DNA of 64,000 nucleotides from NCBI GenBank assembly GCA_965659745.1, contig CBFHXF010000005.1:1-64000 (forward strand). Direction: 5' to 3'. A program made the translations under genes and the position numbers. Shown here in pieces: positions 8,022 through 16,389 of this stretch. Origin of the DNA: VMCP01 sp965659745. Its GTDB lineage: Bacteria; Bacteroidota; Bacteroidia; NS11-12g; UBA955. The notes under the pieces are model-generated. The model saw only the letters and a program-made list of their open reading frames with translations. It did not search any database and was not told where the DNA came from. How positions within the stretch are numbered: the first letter of the stretch is position 1; every line of letters begins with the position of its first letter.

Positions 8022-9940
8022 TGACACCGAAGTTGCGTCGTACCAGATGGTATCGGCATATCCCCTTTTTATTGGTTCTTATTCTGGCTATTGGGGTGCG
8101 TTTCATCAAAATCGAAGAACGTCCTTGGGATTCAGATGAACTTGGAGCCTTATTCCGGGCTGAAAATGCACACAACTTCGATACTCATTTAGATCAGGGC
8201 GTGGCTATAGACGGACATCCTGCATTGGTACAGACCTTTTTATGGACCAACGCACAAAGCTGGCACCTCAATCCTACACAAATTAAGTGCCTATGGGCAA
8301 CTCTTGAATTAGTCGCAATTTGCTTTTTTTATCTTTTCTTCTGGAGCCGACTAGGGCGTCGTTCTGCTTTTTTTGTAGCGGTATCGTTGAGTCTACTTTG
8401 GTGGCCCGTTAGCATGGGTATTTGGGTGCGCCCGTATGCGATAGCATTCTTTTGGACTTCCCTTTTAGCACTAAGTAGCGAACGGCATTTCCGTCAAAAA
8501 AACAAATCATTCTTGTGGATATTACTCATGTCCGTATCCATGGCGCTTTTGGCCTATACCCATTATATGGCGGCCTTGACTGGTATCCTTTTCCTCATTT
8601 CAGAATGGTTCCAAAAGAAAGTTCCATTAAGAATTTTATTGGTGGTAGCCGTTTTGGCTTCTTTATTATATGTGCCTCATTTGGGATTGTTTCTTACCCA
8701 ATTAAACGAAGGTGGATTGTCGTGGCTAGGAAAACCGGGAATGAACTTCTTGATTGACCATTTTTACTATATTTTCAATGAGTCAAACTTGGTATTACTC
8801 TGGATTTTCCTGATGTTAACGATTGGAATTGTTTATCTCAGACGGAAGGGGTTTTCCCAAAACTTAAAGGTGAAATTAATATCTGGAATAGGGATTTGGC
8901 TGGGGGTAACGCTGATTTCATTTACCTATTCTCACGTGCAGAAGCCCGTATTGCAACACAATGCCTTGTTCTTTGCCCTGCCTTTTCTTCTCGGGGGAAT
9001 TTCTATCCTATTTTATAAGTTGCCGGCAACCCTAATGCGATTTGTGAATTTTATCTGGGTTTCGATTTTGTTTTTTAGTTTGAGTGCAGAAAAGGGCCAC
9101 TTTACCACCGCGTTTGAAGATCGATATGCCAGTCCTATTAAAGCCATTTCCAAATTGGAAAGCGACGAAACCACAGCAGATCTGACGCTATTAGACGGCC
9201 CAAGCGATGTATTACAATTTCATTTGAAATCACACCCCATAAATCCTGTTTTTTTACTCGAAAATCTTCCGATCAACAAAGCTGCCACCATGGATTCCAT
9301 ATTTCGTTTTAATGATTCTTCAACGAGCCAATATTGGGTTGGATTGCATGCCGGCTCTGACGTAAATCTGCAAACTTATTTTTGGTCGCGATTTGACCTT
9401 ATCCCATCCATGCAAGGTGGAGTAAAAAGGAACTTCATTACCGGAGGAGAGTATTTCGTGGCAACTTTGTCAGATTCTTCTTTCTTACAACGGCATAAAT
9501 CGATTACAAAAATGCTCCCTATCAATGAGGCACTCTTTATTGATTTCAAGGAAATAGAAGCAAAATTGGGAACTATTGAACCCACAGATGTGCTCATGGT
9601 ATCAGTAGAAGATGGATTTGCTTGTAATGAAGTTTTTAGAGAATTTGATTTGGTTACCGCCATTTTCCAGGAAGGATTCAATAGGGCTTTAAATCAGATC
9701 GATTATCGATTTACCTCTAACAAAAGCCCGTTAAACCAACACAATGTTTGGCTGCACCATCCAATAAAATTGGCAGACATTCCTAATTGGGATGCGAAAA
9801 GCCGATTGCGTGTGAGTTATGAATACCGTGGACCCGAGGATAATCCATTTAAGGCATCGCCCTTTCGCCTTTCTATCCGTAAAATTAAGGGCAATCCACA
9901 TTTATACAATCGGAAGACCGTTCAAACTATCGGTAGTTAG
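8021..9940 (+). CDS. GT-C fold membrane glycosyltransferase (PMT/ArnT-like)
   Basis: A 639-residue integral membrane protein with about ten helices in the first ~370 residues and a soluble C-terminal part. The first periplasmic loop carries 'PWDSDELGA', the acidic motif typical of GT-C enzymes of the PMT/ArnT/GT39 type, which take sugars from polyprenyl-phosphate donors. Acceptor and sugar are unknown. Its ATG shares the final A of the preceding stop (TAATG), which points to coupled translation with the upstream gene. Confidence 0.7.
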   Translation: MTPKLRRTRWYRHIPFLLVLILAIGVRFIKIEERPWDSDELGALFRAENAHNFDTHLDQGVAIDGHPALVQTFLWTNAQSWHLNPTQIKCLWATLELVAICFFYLFFWSRLGRRSAFFVAVSLSLLWWPVSMGIWVRPYAIAFFWTSLLALSSERHFRQKNKSFLWILLMSVSMALLAYTHYMAALTGILFLISEWFQKKVPLRILLVVAVLASLLYVPHLGLFLTQLNEGGLSWLGKPGMNFLIDHFYYIFNESNLVLLWIFLMLTIGIVYLRRKGFSQNLKVKLISGIGIWLGVTLISFTYSHVQKPVLQHNALFFALPFLLGGISILFYKLPATLMRFVNFIWVSILFFSLSAEKGHFTTAFEDRYASPIKAISKLESDETTADLTLLDGPSDVLQFHLKSHPINPVFLLENLPINKAATMDSIFRFNDSSTSQYWVGLHAGSDVNLQTYFWSRFDLIPSMQGGVKRNFITGGEYFVATLSDSSFLQRHKSITKMLPINEALFIDFKEIEAKLGTIEPTDVLMVSVEDGFACNEVFREFDLVTAIFQEGFNRALNQIDYRFTSNKSPLNQHNVWLHHPIKLADIPNWDAKSRLRVSYEYRGPEDNPFKASPFRLSIRKIKGNPHLYNRKTVQTIGS

Positions 9941-9942
9941 AC

Positions 9943-9969
9943 TTAAATATGGGAAATGCCCCTATTTAA
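9943..9969. terminator. Possible bidirectional terminator between convergent genes
   Basis: An inverted repeat, TTAAATA-T-GGG / CCC-C-TATTTAA, with a 5-base loop and one mismatch, sits in the 21-bp gap between the convergent stops at 9940 and 9962 and overlaps the second stop. The stem is short and AT-rich, so confidence is modest. Confidence 0.4.
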
Positions 9970-10927
9970 TAATGGTGAAAACCCTCGATAGGTTAAATCC
10001 GAGGCGCACACCCGCATTATTCCATTGGGTATTGGTATTGGCAATGAACTGCGTTTCGTTCAATCCCGCACTATTGGTAAGCTGAAATTGGAATACATGT
10101 CCGCCAGTTTCTACGTCCAAACCCACAGATAAACTATTGTATACGTTTCCTTTTGATGTTAAAATAGGAATATACTCAAAGTTAAAAGCCGTTCTTTGAG
10201 TGATTTTATATCTTGACCCAATACCTAAAGCCCAAATGTTTTGAGGCTCAACTCCTATTTGTGTCCAACGTTCATTATACGCATTCACTATATAGGTTGG
10301 ACTTATCTGTAAACTAAAATCTTCTGTTAATTTACGACCTACAACTGCTTGAAATACAAATGAACTGCGTTGATTGGCATTAGGGACATCTGGACTCGGT
10401 ATATTTGGATTTATTAAGGCATATTGGGTTCCTGCTAACAACAGAAGGGTTACAGGCTTGCTATTGTCGGTATTTTGGTGCATCAATCTATACTTAAGAA
10501 ATGCATCGGCATTTTTAATTCCATTGACATTGCTCCTCCCCATAGAGATCATTAAATTATGGGTAATCCCATATTCCAGACCAAATCTAACGCTGGCTTG
10601 ATCCAAGCCAAATGCATTTACGGCGCCGGAATTCAGTGCGCCAAAACGGTGCATCATTTTGAAATCAAGTACGCCATAATCGGTGAGCTCCAAACTTTGC
10701 AAATTAATTACCTTGGTTGTTTTGAATGCATAGTTAACCTTTTCTACTGAAATTGGGGCCTCTCCAAGAAGGTCAAATTCATCACCCTGTGCTAATAAAC
10801 CCGTTGAAATTAGGGATGCAGAACTAATGATGAGACTAACAACCAATCTATTGATGTTCGGAAGAAGTTTCATCATCTGCGGAAGTTTCATCATTTGAAT
10901 GCTCTTTATTCCCATATTTATTACCAT
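9962..10927 (-). CDS. DUF5777-family beta-barrel protein, second copy
   Basis: Up to 321 residues, predicted outer-membrane beta-barrel of the DUF5777 family. After a signal peptide (core 'LVVSLIISSASLIS', ending 'LLAQ') come the family motifs 'DFKMMHRFGALNSGAVNAFGL' (shortened here) and 'FGLEYGITHNLMISMGRS', and 'FQFQLTNSAGLNETQFI' near the end. It is a paralogue of the gene immediately upstream, whose stop it overlaps by 7 bases if the first ATG is used. The true start is uncertain: an 18-bp tandem duplication at 10864-10899 repeats ATGATGAAACTTC, giving starts at 10873/10876 and 10891/10894 as alternatives. Function unknown; last gene of the YceI cluster. Confidence 0.72.
   Translation of the reverse strand: MVINMGIKSIQMMKLPQMMKLLPNINRLVVSLIISSASLISTGLLAQGDEFDLLGEAPISVEKVNYAFKTTKVINLQSLELTDYGVLDFKMMHRFGALNSGAVNAFGLDQASVRFGLEYGITHNLMISMGRSNVNGIKNADAFLKYRLMHQNTDNSKPVTLLLLAGTQYALINPNIPSPDVPNANQRSSFVFQAVVGRKLTEDFSLQISPTYIVNAYNERWTQIGVEPQNIWALGIGSRYKITQRTAFNFEYIPILTSKGNVYNSLSVGLDVETGGHVFQFQLTNSAGLNETQFIANTNTQWNNAGVRLGFNLSRVFTIIK
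10864..10899. repeat. 18-bp tandem duplication of an initiation region
   Basis: Two adjacent 18-bp copies, GAAGTTTCATCATCTGCG and GAAGTTTCATCATTTGAA, with two mismatches at the end. On the coding strand each copy contains ATGATGAAACTTC, so the possible start codons of the DUF5777 gene are duplicated in frame. Confidence 0.75.
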
Positions 10928-11955
10928 CTCCGTATAAGATTAAAACCCAAGCAAAAATCTCCTAATTGAATTGGATTTGGGTTGTCGGTTAAGAAAAAGG
11001 GCTCATTCAATGCCCGAGAATTGGTGAGATTAATTTGAAAAGCATGCTGCGGAGTGAAATATTCAAATCCAAATCCAATCGTTGGATTTGATTTGGGTTT
11101 GACGGTTGTGATTGAATTGATTAGTACACTCCCTTCTGCAGTTAAGGCAAATTTAGGAATGATTTGTTGTCGGATATAACCAGAAACAACGGGCATGTCA
11201 TTGGAGTAGCTGCGTTGACTTACTAAATTGGCATGCACTAAGCTAGGAGAAATCGAAAGTAATAAACCTTTATTTACTTGCCAAGATGCAATTAACTGTT
11301 GGGTAAAGAACAGGCGATGCGATTGCCTAAATGGCTCCAAATTCCAATCGGCACGCGCTCGAGCATCCACTGCTATATCTGAAAGAATGGTAAGGTTGAA
11401 TTTAGATTCTGGAGCTCCCAAGAACCTCCATTTAAAATACCCGTTATACGTTTTACGATATGAGCTTCGACCTATGCCTGCAGTGATTCTGTCCGTAATT
11501 CCATAATCAGCAGCAATACGCATGCTATTGAAATTATCCAATCCATAGAGATTGTAGGCGCCCGAATTAATTTCTCCAAAACGATGCTGAATGCCCAACT
11601 CAAAACTTCCCCTGGGAAGTGTAGCCGCGGTATGTCCTGTAATGAGTCGCAGCGATTGGGCTTGTGCCGCAGTTTGGGTAAGGGGTTTATCGTTATGCTC
11701 AACCCTTACAAAATTTATATCCCCTGTCTCTGGTTGACTTTTCCCAGTTGAGGTTGATTGCCTTTCCCCAGGTGAGGTTGTATGATGCAGGGTATCATTA
11801 TTGATTGATGGACTCGAAGGGTTTTCAAAAACATTTGATGTATGCTGCGGATCCAAATTGAATTTAAGGTCAGTTTGTTTGTGATTTGAAAAATCAGGAT
11901 TCAAAGACCCCAACAAACTCAAAACAAATGCCGCTGTAGAACTTAAAAACATCAT
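10921..11955 (-). CDS. DUF5777-family beta-barrel protein, first copy
   Basis: A 344-residue exported protein. The signal-like N-terminus (MMFLSSTAAFVLSLLG) is followed by a ~85-residue polar linker rich in S, T, P and N, then a barrel domain with 'GSFELGIQHRFGEINSGAYNLYGL' (family motif, abbreviated) and 'AADYGITDRITAGIGRS'. The ends 'FQINLTNSRALNEPFF' and 'LGFNLIRRW' parallel those of the downstream paralogue. Start overlaps the c-heme gene stop by ATGA. The linker is encoded partly by a degenerate ~25-bp tandem repeat near 11748-11795. Role unknown; an outer-membrane partner of the heme protein and YceI is an inference from context only. Confidence 0.75.
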   Translation of the reverse strand: MMFLSSTAAFVLSLLGSLNPDFSNHKQTDLKFNLDPQHTSNVFENPSSPSINNDTLHHTTSPGERQSTSTGKSQPETGDINFVRVEHNDKPLTQTAAQAQSLRLITGHTAATLPRGSFELGIQHRFGEINSGAYNLYGLDNFNSMRIAADYGITDRITAGIGRSSYRKTYNGYFKWRFLGAPESKFNLTILSDIAVDARARADWNLEPFRQSHRLFFTQQLIASWQVNKGLLLSISPSLVHANLVSQRSYSNDMPVVSGYIRQQIIPKFALTAEGSVLINSITTVKPKSNPTIGFGFEYFTPQHAFQINLTNSRALNEPFFLTDNPNPIQLGDFCLGFNLIRRW

Positions 11956-12341
11956 GGTTGCATCCCCTGATTGATCCAGGCCTCTACTTTCTTAATATCG
12001 CACTCATCCCATTTTTGTCCACCTTTAGGCATGGGACTCGCGGTCGTATGATTAAGCGACCCCAACAGGGTGTTTTTCGATATGTTTAGATAAGCTTTAA
12101 GACTATTATAGTCGTAAATGGCCACATTTCCACTCGGAGCATCCGCCATATGACAACCGAAACACTGTTGCTCAAATCTACTTTCTAGTGCCGAATACGT
12201 CACCGAATTGGTGTCACAAACACGTTTGCCATAAAAATCCTCTTCATTATCGTATTCGCAACCGGTGGTAAGCGAAACGGTATATGAGAATACCAATATT
12301 AGGCAAACGCTGCTAAGTAGCTTATTTCTGTAACCCTGCAT
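11952..12341 (-). CDS. c-type heme-binding lipoprotein
   Basis: A 129-residue lipoprotein. The lipobox cysteine is residue 28 (SLTTGC). A single heme site CFGCH is at residues 60-64, and 'SPMPKGG' around residue 104 supplies a plausible distal methionine ligand. The domain resembles small monoheme cytochromes found next to YceI and DUF5777 genes in Bacteroidota. It should sit in the periplasm or at the outer membrane as an electron carrier or redox sensor. ATG at 12341 is preferred over upstream in-frame starts because it gives a proper lipoprotein signal. The next gene starts within its stop codon. Confidence 0.8.
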   Translation of the reverse strand: MQGYRNKLLSSVCLILVFSYTVSLTTGCEYDNEEDFYGKRVCDTNSVTYSALESRFEQQCFGCHMADAPSGNVAIYDYNSLKAYLNISKNTLLGSLNHTTASPMPKGGQKWDECDIKKVEAWINQGMQP

Positions 12342-12426
12342 ATTTAAAGTAACAATGCAATTTTTATTGTGTTTGTTGGTATAAACTTCGTCTAAAATGG
12401 AGTATGAATGCCAGAAGGTATACACG

Positions 12427-12969
12427 CTATTGGGAGTTTAATAGGGCTTTCACCTTTACCTCTATATTTTGAGAAATTTTAGCCATTAAATTTGAGGGAA
12501 CCCCTATTTCATAATCACTTAACAAAATTTGGAAATTCGCATTTAATTTCAGTCCCTCTTCTGTATTTTGCAAAGTGCCATTAACCTCCATTTCTTTTTC
12601 TACACCATGAATATTGAAGGTTCCTTTAACCGTAACTGTTTGCTCTTTATTGGAAATTTTGAAATTTTCCGGAGTTACCACTGTTCCTTTGAAACTACCG
12701 TTAGGGTATTTGGCTGATTCCATGTAGTTCTCTTGAAAATGCGTCTGCATCAACTTCTTTTCGAAGATAAAGGCATTAATAGGTACTCTGAATTGCACTT
12801 TGCCATTAGAATAGGCAGCAGTGACTTGGTTATTAACGGCTTCAAACGTTTCAAAATCGGTTTTACTTACGAAACTGATTTCTCCTGTGGATGTTTTGTA
12901 GGTTTGAGCCACAGAATGACCAATTGCAAAGATCATGGCCATGACCAATAGAATTGTGTATTTTTTCAT
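12427..12969 (-). CDS. YceI family periplasmic lipocalin-like protein
   Basis: A 180-residue protein with signal peptide MKKYTILLVMAMIFAIGHSVAQ and a YceI domain: 'ISFVSK', 'QVTAAYSNGKVQF', 'FKGTV', 'VKGTFNIHGVEKEMEVNGTL' (shortened motif) and 'NFQILLSDYEIGVP'. YceI proteins are lipocalin-like barrels that bind isoprenoid lipids or quinones in the periplasm. It is followed by the c-heme lipoprotein and two barrel proteins on the same strand, which suggests lipid- or quinone-linked redox work in the envelope. An AT-rich region precedes it, with only a degenerate TACTTTA box. Confidence 0.88.
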   Translation of the reverse strand: MKKYTILLVMAMIFAIGHSVAQTYKTSTGEISFVSKTDFETFEAVNNQVTAAYSNGKVQFRVPINAFIFEKKLMQTHFQENYMESAKYPNGSFKGTVVTPENFKISNKEQTVTVKGTFNIHGVEKEMEVNGTLQNTEEGLKLNANFQILLSDYEIGVPSNLMAKISQNIEVKVKALLNSQ

Positions 12970-13070
12970 GTTATGTATTTATTTAAAGTATTGTTTTGTT
13001 ATTATTTAATTGGTTGGATTTAAAATCATTCTTTTATCGATAACCCTACCCACTTAAAACATCGAAAATT

Positions 13071-13532
13071 TTAATCAATGGTTTTCGAATCTAAAAGTGT
13101 GCATCTGTTAAAGCTCAATGTGGTTTCCGATAATAAATCCTCGGGATCCTCCGGCTTTGCAATGCCGTTGCAAATGCACATGACTTCAACCTTGCTGCCC
13201 AATTTTATATCTTCAAGTTCTTGATTCATGGAAGGGTCAAATGCCGCAGCCAAGATTACATTTTCATTTTCGGTTTCAAAAAACACCGTGCTCCCTGATT
13301 CCTTAATGCTTTTTGCATTTATAAGTCCCGTTAACATTACTTTCTTGCCCACATGCGTTTTATTGAATAACGTATCTGACTCCGACACTCCTTTTTCAAC
13401 TAAAGTCTCGATACTGTATTCAAAATCCGGACTTCCGGTGCTTACCAATTCGGTTGGTTTCTGGTATAGATAATAGGCAATGGCTATTCCAAGTAAAATT
13501 ACAATCAGTAGTATTCTTAAAATTCGTTTCAT
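13071..13532 (-). CDS. Membrane-anchored OB-fold (tRNA_anti-like) protein
   Basis: A 153-residue protein with a single N-terminal membrane segment (residues ~4-24, ILRILLIVILLGIAIAYYLY) and a small beta-rich domain: 'GKKVMLTGLINAKSI', 'TVFFETENENVILAAAFD' and 'LGSKVEVMCICNG'. This resembles the tRNA_anti-like OB-fold family of exported Bacteroidota proteins. Ligand unknown. It lies 101 bp before YceI on the same strand and may start the same transcription unit. It is divergent from the amidohydrolase, with only 26 bp between the two start codons. Confidence 0.6.
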   Translation of the reverse strand: MKRILRILLIVILLGIAIAYYLYQKPTELVSTGSPDFEYSIETLVEKGVSESDTLFNKTHVGKKVMLTGLINAKSIKESGSTVFFETENENVILAAAFDPSMNQELEDIKLGSKVEVMCICNGIAKPEDPEDLLSETTLSFNRCTLLDSKTID

Positions 13533-13546
13533 CGTGAGGGTTTGAT

Positions 13547-13554
13547 TAGATTTG
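13547..13554 (+). promoter_or_regulatory. -7 promoter box TAGATTTG, N4 before ATG
   Basis: TAGATTTG-TACT-ATG: an exact TAnnTTTG match four bases before the amidohydrolase start at 13559, in a 26-bp divergent intergenic gap. A leaderless transcript is predicted. Confidence 0.65.
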
Positions 13555-13558
13555 TACT

Positions 13559-15268
13559 ATGGCGAATTTAATACAACGTTTTAAAGTAGACATGGTTTTT
13601 CGACTTATCCCCCAAAAATTGGGCTTATTATTTTTTGCACTTTTCGCAATTTCTTCTCTTAATGCCCAAAATAGCCTTACTACCATACATAAAGCCACAA
13701 AAATATACGCCTGTGATACCGCTTGGAATACCGCTGAAGTTCTTGTGGTTAAGGATGATCGAATTTTATTCCTAGGCACCTTAGATTCTGCAAAAAAGCT
13801 ATATCCCGAGGCTAAAATTAAACGCCATAAAGGATATATGTATCCAGGGTTTATCGATGCCCATTGTCACTTTTTGGCTCATTGTAGGGGTACCAAAGAA
13901 TTAAATCTTTGGGGTGTTCAAGACTTAAAGAAAATCCAAAAAGCCGTTAAAAAATTCTCCCGAAAAAATAAAAATCGAGAATGGATAGTCGGCAGAGGTT
14001 GGGATCAAAATACCTTTGAAGATCAAAAATTTCCCACATGGAAAGATCTAGAATCGTATAGTTCCAAACCCGTTGTATTAAGTCGCATAGACGGACATGC
14101 TATTTGGTTGAATAAAATAGCGTTAGAAAAGCTTAATTTAAATTACGATACCCTTATCAATGGAGGTGAGATTTTAAAACTCCCTAACGGACAGCCTAGT
14201 GGCATTTTTGTAGATTTAGCAGCCGATTGGATACAGTCATTTATTCCCAAACTTGATGAAGAAACTTTGGTAAAAGCCATTAAATGCGAAGCCAAAAAAT
14301 GTTACCGTTATGGATTAACTACGTTAGATGAGGCCGGATTAGAATACGAAGAACTTACGTTTTATGACCGTTTGCAAAAAAGTGGGGCATTGAAAATGCG
14401 CATTTATGCTATGTTAATGGCGAATCCAGAGAATTTTGTTCATTTAATGAAACGCGATATTCCTCGCTCATGGCAATTGCACGCCCCCGCTGTTAAAATA
14501 TTTTTAGATGGGGCCCTAGGTTCTAGGGGCGCATTATTGAAAAATTCTTATTGCGATCGACACGGACACCATGGATTGCAGTTGATGAAACGCAGCGAAT
14601 TCAGTGGTACCTTAAACTTGCTTTATCAATTACATTATCAAGCGTGTGTGCATGCGATTGGAGATAGCGCCAATGCCATCGTAGCCCAAGAATTTGCTCG
14701 TTATTTAGAGCCTGGATTCGATGCCCGCTGGCGCATTGAGCATGCGCAAATCATGGATCCCAAAGACCGTAAATTGCTTGAAGGTCGCAGTATCATCCCT
14801 AGCGTGCAACCTACCCACGCCACTTCCGATGCCCCTTGGGCTTTTCAACGATTGTGCTCCGATTCCACCCAAAAACGAGGCCTAAAATTCTACGAACCCC
14901 GCACCGGTGCTTATGCCTACCAAGATTTACTCAAACAAAGTGGCTGTATTGCATTAGGAACCGATTTCCCCGTTGAAAGCATGAATCCATTTGCTACCTT
15001 CTATGCGGCAGTTTTTCGAAAGGATATAAACGGAAATTTAACCGAACCCTTCTTAAGTGCTCAAGCCCTAAGTCGGAAAGAAGCCTTATGGGGCATGACC
15101 TATTGGGCGGCTTACGCCAACAGAGAAGAATCATATAAAGGATCCTTAGAAAAAGGCAAACTGGCAGATTTTATCATTATAAACAAGGATTTGGTAAATG
15201 ACGAAGAATCTGCAATCAAAAAAGCCAAGGTGAAAAAAACCTATATAGGAGCCGAACGCGTTAGATAG
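13559..15268 (+). CDS. Exported amidohydrolase (YtcJ/Amidohydro_3 type)
   Basis: A 569-residue metal-dependent hydrolase with an N-terminal export signal (hydrophobic core LGLLFFALFAISSLNAQ). Family motifs are GFIDAHCH with metal-binding His102 and His104, 'GRGWDQN', 'RIDGHAIWLN', 'FLDGALGSRGALL', 'VHAIGDSAN', 'RIEHAQIM' and 'GTDFPVE'. Related enzymes hydrolyse N-formyl or other C-N bonds; the substrate here is unknown. The first ATG is chosen because a consensus -7 box ends four bases before it. It is followed by a lipoprotein adaptor gene 47 bp downstream with its own possible promoter. Confidence 0.85.
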   Translation: MANLIQRFKVDMVFRLIPQKLGLLFFALFAISSLNAQNSLTTIHKATKIYACDTAWNTAEVLVVKDDRILFLGTLDSAKKLYPEAKIKRHKGYMYPGFIDAHCHFLAHCRGTKELNLWGVQDLKKIQKAVKKFSRKNKNREWIVGRGWDQNTFEDQKFPTWKDLESYSSKPVVLSRIDGHAIWLNKIALEKLNLNYDTLINGGEILKLPNGQPSGIFVDLAADWIQSFIPKLDEETLVKAIKCEAKKCYRYGLTTLDEAGLEYEELTFYDRLQKSGALKMRIYAMLMANPENFVHLMKRDIPRSWQLHAPAVKIFLDGALGSRGALLKNSYCDRHGHHGLQLMKRSEFSGTLNLLYQLHYQACVHAIGDSANAIVAQEFARYLEPGFDARWRIEHAQIMDPKDRKLLEGRSIIPSVQPTHATSDAPWAFQRLCSDSTQKRGLKFYEPRTGAYAYQDLLKQSGCIALGTDFPVESMNPFATFYAAVFRKDINGNLTEPFLSAQALSRKEALWGMTYWAAYANREESYKGSLEKGKLADFIIINKDLVNDEESAIKKAKVKKTYIGAERVR

Positions 15269-15303
15269 TGATGCATGTCATGGTATTTCTTCGATTTAAA
15301 GTT

Positions 15304-15311
15304 CATCTTTG
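15304..15311 (+). promoter_or_regulatory. Probable -7 box CATCTTTG, N4 before ATG
   Basis: CATCTTTG-TTGC-ATG: one mismatch to TAnnTTTG, with the same four-base gap to the start at 15316 as in several other genes of the window. Confidence 0.45.
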
Positions 15312-15315
15312 TTGC

Positions 15316-16389
15316 ATGTATCGATTTGGACTTTCAATTTTTGTAGGCGGATTATTTTTCATTTCCTGTCAATCCGATTCCCAAACAATAAAAGCCGAAA
15401 AACGCGATTGGATAGAATCCATTTACGCAAGTTCAAAAGTACAATCGGCAAATCAATACGCACATTATGCCGAAGTCAATGGCCGCTTGCTCCGCTATCT
15501 TGTTTCAGAAGGTGATACGGTTAATGCCGGCGATTTAATTGCAGAAATAGATGGGGTTAATTCCGAAACCCGCGTTAAAATTGCCCAATCGCAATTAGAG
15601 TCGGTTCAATCTGGCAAGGCTAGAATCCAAGAATTAGGATATCAAATTCAAAGTGCTCAAAATGTCTTCACCCAAGATTCTCTGGATTATTTCCGTCAAA
15701 AAAGACTCTTCGAATCGGGAATTGGAAGTAAGGCACAGTTGGAATCACGAAAATTAAAATTCCAGCAAAGCACATCACAGACCGCCTCATTAAAATCGAG
15801 ATATACATCTTTATCGGAGGAAATCAACGCACAGCGGAAGCAAGCCGAACAGAATGTGGCCTTGGCGACAAACCAACTCCACTCCTATTATATATATGCA
15901 AACAGAAAAGGACGCATATATGAATTGAGGGCCAATGTAGGCGAATTGGTAAGTCCCCAACAACCCATCGCATTAATTGGAGATGCGCATGATTTTTTAG
16001 TTGAAATGGAAATCGACGAGCGCGATATTTCCAAAATACAATTAAATCAAGAAGTGATTGTAAAACTTGATGCTTACAACGAAACATTCAAAGCCTACGT
16101 TTCTAAAATTTCACCTCATTTAGACGCACAAACCCAAACCTTTCATGCCGAGGCCGTGTTCACTAGCACGCATCCCCGCTTTTATCCGGGATTGACCGCC
16201 GAATCGAATATTATCTTGCAACAGAAAAAACAGGTGTGGGTACTACCGGTGAATGCTCTTGAAAACGACAGTACGATCAAAACTTCCCAAGGGATAAAAA
16301 ATATTCGAACCGGACTAAGAAATACCCAGTTTGTAGAAATTATCCAGGGAGTGGATGAAACCACCGAAATTATTCTATCTAATGAGTAA
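15316..16389 (+). CDS. Periplasmic adaptor lipoprotein (MacA/HlyD family)
   Basis: A 357-residue membrane-fusion protein. The lipobox is 'GGLFFISC' (Cys near residue 19). It has the split biotinyl-lipoyl-like domain ('GRLLRYLVSEGDTVNAGDLIAEI', abbreviated; and 'GRIYELRANVGELV') flanking an alpha-helical hairpin (~residues 85-180), then beta-barrel and membrane-proximal parts ('GLTAESNIIL', 'VWVLPVNAL'). With the next two genes it forms a MacAB-like export set. GTG at 15268 is in frame, but ATG at 15316 gives a clean lipoprotein signal and has a -7-like box. Its end overlaps the permease start by 8 bases. Confidence 0.82.
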   Translation: MYRFGLSIFVGGLFFISCQSDSQTIKAEKRDWIESIYASSKVQSANQYAHYAEVNGRLLRYLVSEGDTVNAGDLIAEIDGVNSETRVKIAQSQLESVQSGKARIQELGYQIQSAQNVFTQDSLDYFRQKRLFESGIGSKAQLESRKLKFQQSTSQTASLKSRYTSLSEEINAQRKQAEQNVALATNQLHSYYIYANRKGRIYELRANVGELVSPQQPIALIGDAHDFLVEMEIDERDISKIQLNQEVIVKLDAYNETFKAYVSKISPHLDAQTQTFHAEAVFTSTHPRFYPGLTAESNIILQQKKQVWVLPVNALENDSTIKTSQGIKNIRTGLRNTQFVEIIQGVDETTEIILSNE

